A stretch of DNA of 64,000 bases from Pseudomonas vanderleydeniana (GTDB lineage Bacteria > Pseudomonadota > Gammaproteobacteria > Pseudomonadales > Pseudomonadaceae): contig NZ_CP077093.1 of assembly GCF_014268755.2 (NCBI RefSeq), positions 3,460,001 through 3,524,000 on the forward strand. Reading direction: 5' to 3'. Of the stretch, positions 16,994 to 26,664 are shown in pieces. Positions within the stretch are counted from its first letter, which is position 1. Every line of letters begins with the position of its first letter. The notes beneath the pieces were generated by a model. That model did no database searches. It was given only the letters and a program-made list of their open reading frames with translations, and was not told the origin of the DNA. The translations under genes were made by a program, and so were the position numbers.

Positions 16994-18231
16994 TGCGAGA
17001 GTCCCATGCGATTGTCGAAATCACCGCTTTCCAGAAAGTACATGCGGTAGAAGTTCGGGTCGTAGTTGCGCAGCTGTTCGCCGGGCAATGAAGGGAGCTT
17101 GGCGTTGGCTGCCAGCGGTTGCACCAGATGCGGGGTGACGATCATCAACAACTCGCGCTCATCTCGGTTGAGCGTATTGTTGCGGAAGAAGGCGCCGAGC
17201 ACCGGGATATCACCCAGCCCGGGGAACTTGTTCACCTGGGCGGTGTTGCGGCTGCTGATCAGGCCGCTGATGACGAAGCTTTCGCCATCGGCCAGGGAGA
17301 TGCTGGTATCGGTACGGCGAACGGTCAGCGCCGGCACCACGATGCCGGAGATCTGCACGCCGTTGGTGTAGTCCAGCTCGCTGACTTCGGGAGCCACCTT
17401 CAGCGCGATGCGGCTGCTGCCGATGATGGTCGGCGTCAGGGTCAGGCGGACACCGAATTCCTTGTACTCGATGGAAATGGTGTTGCTGCCCGAGCTGGGC
17501 ACCGGAATCGGTACTTCGCCGCCGGCCAGGAAGCTTGCACTCTGCCCGCTGAGGGCGACCAGACTGGGCCGGGCCAGGGTGTAGGCGAAGCCGCTGCCTT
17601 CCAGAGAGTTGATCAACCCCAGCACATTGCCGCCGCCAATACCGATATTGAACGAGCTGTTGTTGAGAGGGATGTTGGGGGCCAGGTTGCCAATCTGGCC
17701 AGGGGTCACTGTCACGCCGGGCACGGTGCCCTGAGAGCCGAACAGGAAGTTGCCGCTCTTGCCGAAAATCGACGTACTGGCCTCTTTCAATTTGGTTCGG
17801 CTGACTTCGACGAAGCGAATATCGGTTTGCACCTGGCTGGGCAGCAGCGGGTCCTCGGAGGGGACCGTCGACACGCTGGTCAACGCCGAGGTGGCCTTGC
17901 CCTTGACGAACACCATGCTCTGGCGGGGCGTCGGCGAGCAGGCCGTCCAGACCATCAGGCTGGTGGCTCCCGGGGCCATGCCGGTGAGGATGAAGGCGCT
18001 GCCGCCGCTGGTTTGCACGTCGGCGATTTTGGGATCGCCCACGGCCAGTTGCGTAATCGGCACGGGCATGCGCAGTTCATCCTGCAGCCCCTGACCGACC
18101 TCGAACACGGTGGGCAGGTTACCCAGCTGCGCGCAATTCCCTGTGGCGGCCTGGGCCGCTTCCATCCCCAGGCCCATCCACAACAGGCCCTGAAAAATTG
18201 TCTTCAAAGCAGGCACGGTACGATAACTCAT
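16990..18231 (-). CDS. cpaC: Tad outer-membrane secretin RcpA/CpaC
   Basis: This 413-residue type II/III secretin-family protein begins with a signal peptide ending AQA near residue 29. It has a pilus/BON-like N-terminal part (GDPKIADVQ, MVWTACS) and a secretin core with ARPSLVALSGQSASFLAGGE, followed by PIPVPSSG. The C-terminal signature VRRTDTSISLADGESFVISGL precedes PGLGDIPVLGAFFR, both classic secretin motifs. It forms the pore for the Flp pilus. The ATG at 18231 is chosen because it precedes the signal peptide; upstream in-frame codons give no plausible signal. Confidence 0.93.
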   Translation of the reverse strand: MSYRTVPALKTIFQGLLWMGLGMEAAQAATGNCAQLGNLPTVFEVGQGLQDELRMPVPITQLAVGDPKIADVQTSGGSAFILTGMAPGATSLMVWTACSPTPRQSMVFVKGKATSALTSVSTVPSEDPLLPSQVQTDIRFVEVSRTKLKEASTSIFGKSGNFLFGSQGTVPGVTVTPGQIGNLAPNIPLNNSSFNIGIGGGNVLGLINSLEGSGFAYTLARPSLVALSGQSASFLAGGEVPIPVPSSGSNTISIEYKEFGVRLTLTPTIIGSSRIALKVAPEVSELDYTNGVQISGIVVPALTVRRTDTSISLADGESFVISGLISSRNTAQVNKFPGLGDIPVLGAFFRNNTLNRDERELLMIVTPHLVQPLAANAKLPSLPGEQLRNYDPNFYRMYFLESGDFDNRMGLSQ

Positions 18232-18610
18232 GATAGGTACATCCTCGCCGAACAGGCCGTCCGTGGGCTGACTGGGATACCCCAGAATGCCCCCCCACAC
18301 CAACCACCAAAGGTTCCAGCAAAATCCTCGATACCGCGCACGAGCAAGGGGAGCAGGGCTGACCGCTCCAGCGCCTGGTCGCTGAAAACAACTAAAACAA
18401 CGGGAAGTCATACAAACCGGTATGGCTTGTTCTTTTTTGAAAAGGTAGTTCAATCAAAGCAAAGCGCCATGATTGCAAGGAAAAACTTTCACTGGAGGGA
18501 GAGGACCTGTTGGCCCGCAAATCCCGGACGGGAAGTTGCGGGCCTGGCGAACTTGCGACGAACTAGAGACGGACTTGCTTGAACTTGGCCGCAAGTCCGT
18601 CGCTGACTGG
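18232..18610. other. Intergenic region upstream of the secretin, with two hairpins
   Basis: No credible gene is seen here. The secretin promoter should lie in the part nearest 18231. Two perfect inverted repeats lie at the other end: an 8-bp stem at 18513-18520/18536-18543 (GCCCGCAA ... TTGCGGGC) and an 11-bp stem at 18568-18578/18591-18601 (GACGGACTTGC ... GCAAGTCCGTC). The second lies 10 bases past the stop of the lipoprotein gene (minus strand) and probably ends its transcript. Confidence 0.55.
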
Positions 18611-19315
18611 TTAGTTGGCGGCGGTGTTCTTTGACGGTGTCTTGGCTTGATACAGCGCCAGGTGGTTGGAGATGCACATGTCGTAGGCCTCTACCAGATA
18701 CAGGTAGGGCTTGGAGGCGATGGGCGGAACCAGGCAGCGGGTGGTGACGCGTTTGCCGAGCATCTCCGTATCGATATAGATGAGATTGACTGGAGATTTT
18801 TTCGGGTTTTCCTCGGCAGTGAAGTAGGCCCGGGTGTATTCCTCCTTGCCTTCGGTCTTATCGAGCGATTGGCTGTCGATCTGGGTGGTCAGGACATCTG
18901 CGGACGGGAATGTCTTGTCCGCCAGGAGGGCGACGCCGATCGGACCGGTAAAGCCGGCCAGCAGCGAGTTCTTGCGCAGTTGCGATTGCAGGTTGGAATA
19001 GGCAACGAAGTGCAGCACCTTGATCGATGGCTGGTTGTTCAGTTCCGGAAGTGTTTCATAGGCGCGATGAGCCAACAGGCGTGGGCCTGTAGGTTTGGTC
19101 GCGGTGTCCGCCACACGATAGATGGCATAGGCATCACTGGTAATCAGCAGGCTGAAGATTTCCTTTTCGCTCTCACTGTGGGGGCGCAGGTCCTGGATGG
19201 CGATCTTGTCGGACTTTTCCAGTCCAGGGTATTGCGGTGGTGGTACTGGCGGCTGGCTGGCACAGCCGGCGATGAGAACGGCACTGATGGCGAGAAGGGT
19301 TTTCAACGGCTGCAT
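18611..19315 (-). CDS. Uncharacterised lipoprotein
   Basis: The 234-residue protein has a lipoprotein signal with lipobox LIAGC (Cys at about residue 17) followed by SQPPVPPP, a proline-rich linker. I recognise no domain. The mature part looks globular with mixed helices and strands, and it has two Cys near the C-terminus that could pair. The ATG at 19315 (MQPLK) is preferred over 19333 because it starts directly with the signal peptide. It stands alone on the minus strand with a strong hairpin after its stop. Confidence 0.6.
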   Translation of the reverse strand: MQPLKTLLAISAVLIAGCASQPPVPPPQYPGLEKSDKIAIQDLRPHSESEKEIFSLLITSDAYAIYRVADTATKPTGPRLLAHRAYETLPELNNQPSIKVLHFVAYSNLQSQLRKNSLLAGFTGPIGVALLADKTFPSADVLTTQIDSQSLDKTEGKEEYTRAYFTAEENPKKSPVNLIYIDTEMLGKRVTTRCLVPPIASKPYLYLVEAYDMCISNHLALYQAKTPSKNTAAN

Positions 19316-19519
19316 GGAACGTCCTGTTGTCATGGAAACGAAAGAGCTTCGAACTGATCTCGAATCTGTCGGGTCGAGGTCTGGGGAGCACTCAATCGAT
19401 AGGTAATGGCGAATAGCTATTTCATGATACGCGGTTATGGGGTGAAAGAGATATCGGGCCGAGCCGCTCAGCCCGTTGCACAGGTGTTCGGGCGGATGCC
19501 CGGGTTGCTGCCACAGCGA

Positions 19520-19867
19520 TCAGGTACCGTATGGGAAACGAAGCATTATCTGCTCCCAGCATCTTCCGATCTCCCGGGCGATGGCGCCACGCCGGTTCCT
19601 GATCGGTGGGTTGTCGAGCACCTTGAGGTTTTCCAGAAGCCATTCATCCGACCATCCGGCCCATTCACCGGCAACGCTTCTGAGGTTCGCCTCCAGTATG
19701 GGAAAGACTTCACACCACAGGATCGTGTGGACCTCAGCCGGTAAGTAGCCGGTGTCCTGGATGGTTCGTGCGATGTCGTCGTAGGTCAGCCCGTCGATCT
19801 CGGTATCGAGAAACAGCGATGAAAGCGCCTGCCAGATCTTCAGGCGGTTCGTATCGACGGCCTTCAT
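19520..19867 (-). CDS. DUF7079-like protein
   Basis: The 115-residue acidic protein has the pattern RLKIWQALSSLFLDTEIDG, then DIARTIQDTGYLPAEVHTILWCEVFPILEAN and VAGEWAGWSDEWLLENL, which I recognise as the DUF7079 family. No enzyme motif is visible. The start at 19867 has GGGAGAG upstream. It lies 17 bases after the ankyrin gene on the same strand, so the two form a small operon. Small acidic proteins of this kind often act as immunity or binding partners, but that is only inference. Confidence 0.65.
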   Translation of the reverse strand: MKAVDTNRLKIWQALSSLFLDTEIDGLTYDDIARTIQDTGYLPAEVHTILWCEVFPILEANLRSVAGEWAGWSDEWLLENLKVLDNPPIRNRRGAIAREIGRCWEQIMLRFPYGT

Positions 19868-19884
19868 GCGCGGCTCTCCCATGG

Positions 19885-20439
19885 CTAGGCCGGGCGCAAA
19901 ACCGATTCGCCATCCATCCCGCAAGGCGGGTCATAGGTGCCATGCCAGCCTACCAGGGTCCGTTCGAACGAGTCCGCATAATATCGGGCGCCCTTGGCGA
20001 TTCTCACCGCTCCACCGGCATAGGCCACCAGCATCGGCGCCTGCGCACGACGTTCGATCGCTTCTTGCCACAGCTGGCTGCTGGGCAGCAGGTCCGGGTC
20101 ATTGGGGCTGACCCAGAGGGATTCGCTGCCCTGAAGCGCGTGCCGCAGCGTTTCCGATAGGGCGGGATGGCCCTGTTCCCGGGCAATGTCCGCCGCCGTC
20201 TGTTCCTTGTACGTCACGCTGTCGAGCGAGGCACCCAGGCGGATCAGGGCCCGGCAGGCGGTCTCATGACCAAAGTAGGCGGCCTGGTGCAAGAAGGTCC
20301 AGCCGGAAGAAGCCTTCTGGTAGTGACAGCAGCGTCGGGCAAGCTGGGGGATCTCGTTCCATTCGACGAGGAGCTGGTCCCAGTTGCCACGCTTGGCCTG
20401 TTCGTAGGCCTGTTCAACGAGGTTCTGCAGTGCGCTCAT
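19885..20439 (-). CDS. Ankyrin-repeat protein
   Basis: The 184-residue protein contains about two ankyrin repeats near residues 40-105 (GWTFLHQAAYFGHETACRALIRLGA, then KEQTAADIAREQGHPALSETL). A C-terminal part without known domains ends in GKARYYADSF-like sequence and a WHGTYDPPCG segment. No signal peptide is seen, so it is probably cytoplasmic and binds proteins. It is followed on the same strand by the DUF7079-like gene. Confidence 0.75.
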   Translation of the reverse strand: MSALQNLVEQAYEQAKRGNWDQLLVEWNEIPQLARRCCHYQKASSGWTFLHQAAYFGHETACRALIRLGASLDSVTYKEQTAADIAREQGHPALSETLRHALQGSESLWVSPNDPDLLPSSQLWQEAIERRAQAPMLVAYAGGAVRIAKGARYYADSFERTLVGWHGTYDPPCGMDGESVLRPA

Positions 20440-20578
20440 GTCGTTCCGCTCATGGGGAGGCTCCAGGCACTATAGCGTGACCCTATGCCGTGGAAAATGA
20501 GGAACCGTACGACAGGGTAGGGTACCTTGCCACCACGACAAGCAAACGGCATGTTCCGGATCAGGGAGATAGCGGTCA

Positions 20579-21076
20579 ATGAGTGCGTTCAGCGTTCGCA
20601 AGCTGGAAGCCGGCGATGCCCAGGCATTACTGGCCTTTGAAATCCGTAACCGCGCATGGTTCGAGTCGCAGATCGATGCGCGCGATCCGTCCTTTTACAC
20701 GCCGCAGGGTGTGACCGCACATATCGCGGACTACCTGTCCGGTTTTGCCGCCGGTACCTGGCACCCGTTTGTCATCGAGGACGCCAGCGGCACTATCGTG
20801 GGGCGGGCCAATCTCAAGGATATCGATTCGGCAAAGGGCTGTGCCGAGGTTGGCTATCGGGTCGGCCTGGATGTGGGCGGGCAAGGGCTGGCGACACAGG
20901 CGCTGGCACAGCTGGTTCGGCAGGCACGGCAACATTGGAAACTCAGGCAGCTGGTTGCGTACGTCTACAAGGACAATATCGGTTCCAGAAAGGTATTGGA
21001 GCGTTGCGGATTCTGGATTGAGCCGGCGCCGCAGGAAGGCGCGAGGGACCGGCATCGATTCGTGCTGACGCTTTAG
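20579..21076 (+). CDS. GNAT-family N-acetyltransferase (RimJ/RimL type)
   Basis: The 165-residue protein has the GNAT fold markers: a strand-turn VGYRVGLDVGGQGLATQAL at about residues 95-113 (acetyl-CoA pyrophosphate loop, GxGLAT) and a C-terminal YVYKDNIGSRKVLERCGF motif, as in RimJ/RimL-like ribosomal or small-molecule acetyltransferases. The substrate cannot be told. It is a single gene. Confidence 0.85.
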   Translation: MSAFSVRKLEAGDAQALLAFEIRNRAWFESQIDARDPSFYTPQGVTAHIADYLSGFAAGTWHPFVIEDASGTIVGRANLKDIDSAKGCAEVGYRVGLDVGGQGLATQALAQLVRQARQHWKLRQLVAYVYKDNIGSRKVLERCGFWIEPAPQEGARDRHRFVLTL

Positions 21077-21231
21077 CAGCCTGTCGAAACCAGGCGATCC
21101 GCGACTGGGCTGAACCCGCTGGGGCAGCCCGGAAGCCGAAGGCCCGGATTGGATTGTGACTGTGTCTGCTTTACTTGCTGAATCGTTTCACTCGCGTTAT
21201 AAAAGTCGGACAATTCCAACAAGGACAGCCC

Positions 21232-22446
21232 ATGAACACCCTCCGACTCCTGCTCGGCGTCACCGCCCTGACCACCGTTTCCCATGCCATGGCCTGGGAC
21301 TTCGTGTTGCTTGACAGCGACACTCCCGCACAGAACCGCCAGATCACCAGCCAGCAGTTGGGGATCAAGACGGACAAGCCCTTCTCCGTAACGATGCGCA
21401 CCTTGCACGGTGGCCGCCAGGAAGGGGTCAGCATCGTCGATATCGACAACGGCACGATGAAGCTCTCGGTGGTACCGACGCGGGGCATGAACGTTCTGCA
21501 CGCCGCCGTGGGCAATGTGCGCATGGGTTGGGACTCACCGGTCAAGGAAGTGGTCAATCCGGCCTTTATCGAACTCAACGGCCGTGGCGGCCTGGGTTGG
21601 CTGGAGGGCTTCAACGAATTGGTGGTGCGCTGCGGCTACGAGTGGGTGGGGCATCCGGGAATGGACAATGGAGAACTGCTCACCCTGCATGGACGGGCGG
21701 CGAATACGCCGGCCAACAAGGTCACTCTGCATATCGATGAACAACCGCCTCATGCCATCCGCCTGCAAGGTGAACTGAAGGAACAGGCGTTCAAGAAAGT
21801 CGACTTCTCCGTGGTCACCGAGCTGTCGACGTTGCCCGGTAGCGTGAGCTTTGCGCTCAATGACACGCTGACCAACAACGGCGACTACCCGAAGGAATAC
21901 CAGGCGCTGTATCACAACAACTTCAGCACGCCGTTCCTGGAGCAGGGCGCGCGCTTCGTGGCGCCGGTGAAGCAGGTGTCACCGTTCAACGACAAGGCCA
22001 AGGGCGACCTGCCGGACTGGCAGACCTATCGCGCGCCGACCCGGGATTACGACGAGACGGTCTATAACGTGGTGCCTTACGCCGATGCCAAGGGCGATAC
22101 CCTGGCGGTGTTGCACAACAAGGCCGCAAACCTCGGGGTTTCGGTCGGGTTCAACACACAGCAGTTGCCGGTGTTCTCCCTCTGGAAAAACACCGACACC
22201 CAGGGCCAGGGTTACGTGACCGGGCTGGAGCCGGGTACCAGCTTCTCCTATAACCGCCGTTACCAGCGTCCACTGGGGTTGGTGCCGACCATTGGTGCCG
22301 GCCAGCAACGACAGTTCCAGATCAGCTACAGCCTGCTGGCGGACAAGGCGGCCGTGGACAAGGCGGTGCAGCGGGTGACGCAGATCCAGGACGGGCGCAA
22401 GACGGAGGTTCGCGGTACGCCACTGGTGGATCTGAGCAAGGAATGA
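21232..22446 (+). CDS. DUF4432 aldose-1-epimerase-like protein
   Basis: The 404-residue protein has a signal peptide (residues 1-20, ending SHAMA). It matches the DUF4432 / galactose mutarotase-like pattern: SVVPTRGMNVLHA, NPAFIELNGRGGLGWLEGFNELVVRCG and LHGRAANTPANKV. The export signal suggests a periplasmic enzyme acting on a sugar or sugar derivative. The ATG at 21232 is preceded by AAGGAC; the frame is open from 21175, but that part gives no signal peptide. Confidence 0.78.
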   Translation: MNTLRLLLGVTALTTVSHAMAWDFVLLDSDTPAQNRQITSQQLGIKTDKPFSVTMRTLHGGRQEGVSIVDIDNGTMKLSVVPTRGMNVLHAAVGNVRMGWDSPVKEVVNPAFIELNGRGGLGWLEGFNELVVRCGYEWVGHPGMDNGELLTLHGRAANTPANKVTLHIDEQPPHAIRLQGELKEQAFKKVDFSVVTELSTLPGSVSFALNDTLTNNGDYPKEYQALYHNNFSTPFLEQGARFVAPVKQVSPFNDKAKGDLPDWQTYRAPTRDYDETVYNVVPYADAKGDTLAVLHNKAANLGVSVGFNTQQLPVFSLWKNTDTQGQGYVTGLEPGTSFSYNRRYQRPLGLVPTIGAGQQRQFQISYSLLADKAAVDKAVQRVTQIQDGRKTEVRGTPLVDLSKE

Positions 22447-22455
22447 CCTATCCGG

Positions 22456-22513
22456 AGCCGCTCGGGTGATCAGGGCACGTCACGGCGGTAACGGCCCGAT
22501 CACCGGCGCGGCT
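22456..22513. terminator. Converging-gene hairpin
   Basis: Nested inverted repeats (AGCCGC ... GCGGCT outer; GGTGATC at 22465 and GATCACC at 22498 inner) lie between the DUF4432 stop and the histidine kinase stop. No clear T-run is present. The position suits a bidirectional terminator. Confidence 0.4.
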
Positions 22514-23906
22514 AGTCGACCGCCATCAGGCTGTCCCGGCACTCCAGGATCAACCGGGCACCGGTACGTTCGCCCGTGCCGATCTTCAGGTTGAAACCAT
22601 GCAGGTTGATGATCGCCGCGACGATCGACAGGCCCAGGCCGAAGCCGCTCTGCTGGTTGCCATCGTCACACCGGTAGAACCGCTGGAACACGGCATCGCG
22701 CTCGGACGGTGGAATGCCCGGGCCGGTGTCGATCACTTCGATTCGCGTGCTGCCATGCTCTTCCGCGGCCAGTAGCACCACCTCGCCACCCGGCGGGGTG
22801 AACTTGATCGAGTTGCTGAGCAGGTTGGCCAGGGCCTCGAAGAGCAGGGCACGGTCGCCGGTGATCAACGGCAGTGTCGCTGGCAGTTCCAGGCGCAGGC
22901 TGATCTCGGCTTCCTCCGCCAGTGGCAGATAGAAATCATGCAGCTCGCGCAGCAGCGGCAGCGGGTCGAGCACCACGAAGCCGGAGCGACGCTGATGGTC
23001 TTCGAGTTCGGAGATCCGCAGCAGCCCCTTGAAACGCGCCATCAGGGTGTCGGTCTCGGCGATCACGCCATCCAGTTGCAGGGCCTCGGGAGAGTCTTCC
23101 GGGGCCTGCTGCTGGATGCGGTAGAGCTGTGCCCGCAGGCGCGTCAATGGTGTGCGCAGGTCGTGGGCGATGTTGTCGCAGACACCCTTGACCTCGTTCA
23201 TCAGCCGTTCGATACGGTCGAGCATGGCGTTGACGATCGCGGCCAGCATGTCCAGCTCGTCACGACGGTTGGACAGCGGCAGGCGATGGCCGAGGTCCCC
23301 GGCGACGATCGCCTCGGCGCTGGCCTGGATCGCGCGGATGCGCCGGATCGGCCGGCGCCTGAGCAGGTGCCAGCCGGCAATGCCCGGCAGGATGGTCAGC
23401 GAAACCGCCCAGAACAAGGCGTGGAGGATGATCCGCGTCACGCCGAACAGCGAGCCGTTGTCACGCACCAGCAGCAGCCAGCGGCCGTCATGGGTCTGGG
23501 TGGCGACGGCGTCGCAGCTGTCCTGCGGCAGGTTGGGATCGTCGGAGTCGATGCAGTTGGCCAGTTCATGGATGCGACCGTCCATGATCAGGTCCGGTGG
23601 CATCTCCATGATCGGGCCACTGAGGTGCATTTTCTGGTCGTTGAACAGACCGTAGGCGTCTACGCCGCGCATGTCGAAGGTCATGCTGGTGGTCAGTGCG
23701 TCCACCAGTTGCTGGCCCTGGAAGCGCGAGAACAGGTGCTGGCGCTGCATCAGCGAGTGGCGCGCCAGGGTATTGAGGTAGCCCGAGACCTCGTAGTAGA
23801 GCACGCCCATCAGGCTGCAGCTCCAGGCCACGAACAGGAAACTGTACAGCGCCAGCATGCGGCTGGTGGAGGAGCGCCAGCCCTTAGAGGGGTTCGGCAA
23901 TGACAT
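22512..23906 (-). CDS. Two-component sensor histidine kinase
   Basis: The 464-residue membrane kinase has one segment near residues 17-38, a periplasmic sensor domain (about 40-155) with two Cys, a second membrane segment at about 157-180 and a HAMP linker. The H-box is NIAHDLRTPL with His248. The N-box (LANLLSNSIKF) and G boxes (DTGPGIPPSE, GFGLGLSI) form the ATPase domain. It overlaps the response-regulator gene by 23 bases and is its likely partner. The signal is unknown; the neighbouring divergent gene is opgD. Confidence 0.9.
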   Translation of the reverse strand: MSLPNPSKGWRSSTSRMLALYSFLFVAWSCSLMGVLYYEVSGYLNTLARHSLMQRQHLFSRFQGQQLVDALTTSMTFDMRGVDAYGLFNDQKMHLSGPIMEMPPDLIMDGRIHELANCIDSDDPNLPQDSCDAVATQTHDGRWLLLVRDNGSLFGVTRIILHALFWAVSLTILPGIAGWHLLRRRPIRRIRAIQASAEAIVAGDLGHRLPLSNRRDELDMLAAIVNAMLDRIERLMNEVKGVCDNIAHDLRTPLTRLRAQLYRIQQQAPEDSPEALQLDGVIAETDTLMARFKGLLRISELEDHQRRSGFVVLDPLPLLRELHDFYLPLAEEAEISLRLELPATLPLITGDRALLFEALANLLSNSIKFTPPGGEVVLLAAEEHGSTRIEVIDTGPGIPPSERDAVFQRFYRCDDGNQQSGFGLGLSIVAAIINLHGFNLKIGTGERTGARLILECRDSLMAVD

Positions 23907-24567
23907 AACCCGAGCCTCGTACCGTGCGGATCAGTGGCGGCAGGCCCGGGCTGTCGATTTTCTTGCGCAGGCGGCCGATGTGCACGTCGATCAGGTTGGT
24001 ACCCGGGTCGAAGTGATAGCCCCAGACTTCCTCGAAGATCATCATCCGCGACAGGATCTGCCCGGTGTTGCGCATCAGGAATTCCAGCAGCTTGTACTCG
24101 GTCGGCAGCAGGCTGAGCAACTGGTCGGCGCGGGAGGCTTCGCGGCTGATCAGGTTCAGTTCCAGGTCGGCGACGCGCAGCGAGGTCTCGAATTCACGGG
24201 CGGGGCTCTTGCGCCGCAACAGCACCTCGACCCGCGCGGCCATCTCGTCGGAGGCGAATGGCTTGGTCAGGTAGTCGTCGCCGCCGGCACGCAGGCCGCG
24301 GACACGCTCGTCGACATCGGACAGGGCACTGATCATCAGGATCGGCGTGGCGACGCCAATGGTCCGCAAGGTGGTGACGATAGCCAGGCCATCGAGCTCC
24401 GGCAGCATGCGATCGAGGGTGATCAGGTCATAGTCACCGCTCACGGCGCGTACCAGGCCTTCACGGCCATTGTCCACCCAGTCCACTTCAAGCCCATGGC
24501 TGCTCAGTTCAGCCACGATTTCCTTGGCGGTTACAGCATCATCTTCAATGGTCAGGATGCGGGTCAT
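23884..24567 (-). CDS. OmpR-family response regulator
   Basis: The 227-residue protein has a receiver domain with acidic pair Glu8-Asp9-Asp10, phospho-acceptor Asp52 in LITLDRMLPELDG, and Lys in LTKPF. It has an OmpR/PhoB winged helix at the C-terminus (EVWGYHFDPGTNLIDVHIGRLRKKID). The ATG at 24567 begins directly with the receiver domain. It is translated before the kinase and divergent from opgD, so it may control opgD or its own operon. Confidence 0.92.
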   Translation of the reverse strand: MTRILTIEDDAVTAKEIVAELSSHGLEVDWVDNGREGLVRAVSGDYDLITLDRMLPELDGLAIVTTLRTIGVATPILMISALSDVDERVRGLRAGGDDYLTKPFASDEMAARVEVLLRRKSPAREFETSLRVADLELNLISREASRADQLLSLLPTEYKLLEFLMRNTGQILSRMMIFEEVWGYHFDPGTNLIDVHIGRLRKKIDSPGLPPLIRTVRGSGYVIAEPL

Positions 24568-24882
24568 TGCAGTTGCCTCGTACGGACCTTCACAACAGGT
24601 GTGGGATTTTGCCAACAAACCAGTGAAAGCTTCCTGAAGAAATATTCATGTTTGCCTGGCGGTCGTTAAGGGGGGCGCCTCGAAATCGGATCAAGGCCTG
24701 AAACATCTAGCCACACCTTTGCTGAATAAAGGCTGTCATCATGTTTTTCAAAGAGATTGCGAACGTTCATCAGGATTTGGTATCTGTTTGCATGCAGCCG
24801 CTGGTCGTGCGTAGCGGCTGACTCTCCTGTCCGACACTTCACGTTTTCCAGTGTCCGGATCGTCCTCAGTACAGGTCTTTTT
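24568..24882. promoter_or_regulatory. Divergent promoter region between response regulator and opgD
   Basis: This 315-bp region must hold the start sites for both divergent units. It is less GC-rich than the genes, with AT-rich stretches around 24640-24660 and 24715-24760. I cannot name a specific operator. An AGG lies 9 bases before the opgD ATG. Confidence 0.4.
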
Positions 24883-26502
24883 ATGCATCGCCGTAATCTC
24901 CTGAAAGCTTCCATGGCCCTGGCGGCCTACACCGGCCTGTCGGCCAGCGGTCTGTTCGCGGCGCGGGCGCTTGCCGCCACCGCGGACGGTGACATCGAAC
25001 ATTTTGATTTCGAGGCGTTGCAGGCCCAGGCGAAGGGACTCGCGGGCAAACCTTATGTCAGCACCCGGCAGATCCTGCCGCCGACCCTGGCGAACATGAC
25101 GCCGCAGCAGTTCAACGCGATCCAGTATGACGCCCGGCATTCGCTGTGGAACGAGCTCAAGGGCCAGCTGGATGTGCAGTTCTTCCACGTCGGCATGGGG
25201 TTCAAGCAGCCGGTGCGCATGTACAGCGTCGATGCGCAGACGCGCCAGGCGCGGGAAGTGCATTTCCGGCCGCCGCTGTTCAACTACGCCAGCAGCGGTA
25301 TCGACCAGTCCCAGCTCAAGGGGGACCTGGGCTTCTCCGGCTTCAAGTTGTTCAAGGCGCCGGAGATCGACCGTCACGACATCGTCTCCTTCCTTGGTGC
25401 GAGCTACTTCCGGGCAGTCGACAAGACCGGGCAGTACGGCCTGTCGGCACGTGGCCTGGCGATCGACACCTACGCGCACAAGCGCGAGGAGTTCCCGGAC
25501 TTCACCAAGTTCTGGTTCGAGACCCCGGCCAAGGAGAGCACGCGTTTCGTGGTCTATGCCTTGCTTGACTCGCCAAGCGCTACCGGCGCCTATCGCTTCG
25601 ATATCGACTGCCAGGCCGAACAGGTGGTGATGATGGTCGAGGCGCATGTCAATGCGCGGGTGGACATCGAGCAGTTGGGTATCGCGCCGATGACCAGCAT
25701 GTTCAGCTGCGGTACCCACGAGCGGCGCATGTGCGACACCATTCACCCGCAGATCCACGACTCCGATCGCCTGGCGATGTGGCGGGGCAATGGCGAGTGG
25801 ATCTGTCGGCCGCTCAACAACCCGGCCAAGCTGCAGTTCAATGCCTTCGCCGACAAGGACCCCAAGGGCTTTGGCCTGGTGCAGACCGATCACGAGTTCG
25901 CCAGCTACCAGGACACCGTGGATTGGTACAGCCGCCGGCCAAGCCTGTGGGTCGAGCCGACTACGCCATGGGGCGAGGGCTCGGTGGACCTGCTGGAAAT
26001 CCCGACCACGGGCGAAACCCTGGACAACATCGTTGCCTTCTGGACGCCGAAACAGCCGGTGAAGGCCGGCGACTCGCTGACCTATGGCTACAAGCTGTAC
26101 TGGAGCGCATTGCCGCCGGTGGGCACGCCGCTGGCGCGGGTGCATGCGACGCGCTCGGGCATGGGCGGCTTCACCGAGGGCTGGGCGCCGGGCGAGCATT
26201 ACCCCGAGGTATGGGCCCGGCGGTTTGCCGTGGACTTCAACGGTGGTGGGCTGGAGCGGTTGCCGGAAGGGACCGGAATCGAGCCAGTGGTGACCACCTC
26301 CAATGGTCAGGTGAAGGATTTCAATGTCCTCAAGCTGGATGAGATCGGTGGTTATCGGGTGACGTTCGACTGGTATCCGACCAACGACAGCGTTGATCCG
26401 GTTGAGCTGCGGCTGTTCATTCGCAGTGGCGAGCGGACGTTGAGCGAAACCTGGCTGTACCAGTATTTCCCGCCAGCACCGGACAGGCGGCGTTATCCCT
26501 GA
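24883..26502 (+). CDS. opgD: Glucan biosynthesis protein D (OpgD)
   Basis: The 539-residue exported protein has a twin-arginine signal ([17 protein letters not shown] ... ARALA). The body matches OpgG/Opg[19 protein letters not shown], then [19 protein letters not shown] and a PHY-like [20 protein letters not shown] segment near the end. OpgD acts in the periplasm on osmoregulated periplasmic glucans and helps set their structure. The start at 24883 is chosen because the Tat signal begins there. No opgG or opgH is next to it. Confidence 0.92.
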   Translation: MHRRNLLKASMALAAYTGLSASGLFAARALAATADGDIEHFDFEALQAQAKGLAGKPYVSTRQILPPTLANMTPQQFNAIQYDARHSLWNELKGQLDVQFFHVGMGFKQPVRMYSVDAQTRQAREVHFRPPLFNYASSGIDQSQLKGDLGFSGFKLFKAPEIDRHDIVSFLGASYFRAVDKTGQYGLSARGLAIDTYAHKREEFPDFTKFWFETPAKESTRFVVYALLDSPSATGAYRFDIDCQAEQVVMMVEAHVNARVDIEQLGIAPMTSMFSCGTHERRMCDTIHPQIHDSDRLAMWRGNGEWICRPLNNPAKLQFNAFADKDPKGFGLVQTDHEFASYQDTVDWYSRRPSLWVEPTTPWGEGSVDLLEIPTTGETLDNIVAFWTPKQPVKAGDSLTYGYKLYWSALPPVGTPLARVHATRSGMGGFTEGWAPGEHYPEVWARRFAVDFNGGGLERLPEGTGIEPVVTTSNGQVKDFNVLKLDEIGGYRVTFDWYPTNDSVDPVELRLFIRSGERTLSETWLYQYFPPAPDRRRYP

Positions 26503-26509
26503 GCCCTGG

Positions 26510-26535
26510 GGCACCGCCTTGGAACAGGCGGTGCC
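26510..26535 (+). terminator. Putative terminator of opgD
   Basis: A perfect 9-bp stem (GGCACCGCC ... GGCGGTGCC) with an 8-base loop starts 7 bases after the opgD stop. The following sequence is TGCTCC rather than a T-run, so efficiency is uncertain. A degenerate REP-like stretch (GTTCGCGGGCAAGCCACGCT) follows near 26548. Confidence 0.5.
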
Positions 26536-26664
26536 TGCTCCAGGCTGTTCGCGGGCAAGCCACGCTCCAACAGTATGGTGTCGTACACAACTAGAGTGCT
26601 CGGCATATTCCTGTAAGCGCGTGGTTTGCCGGGGCGGCGGTTCGCCGCGAATGGGCCCTCAAAC

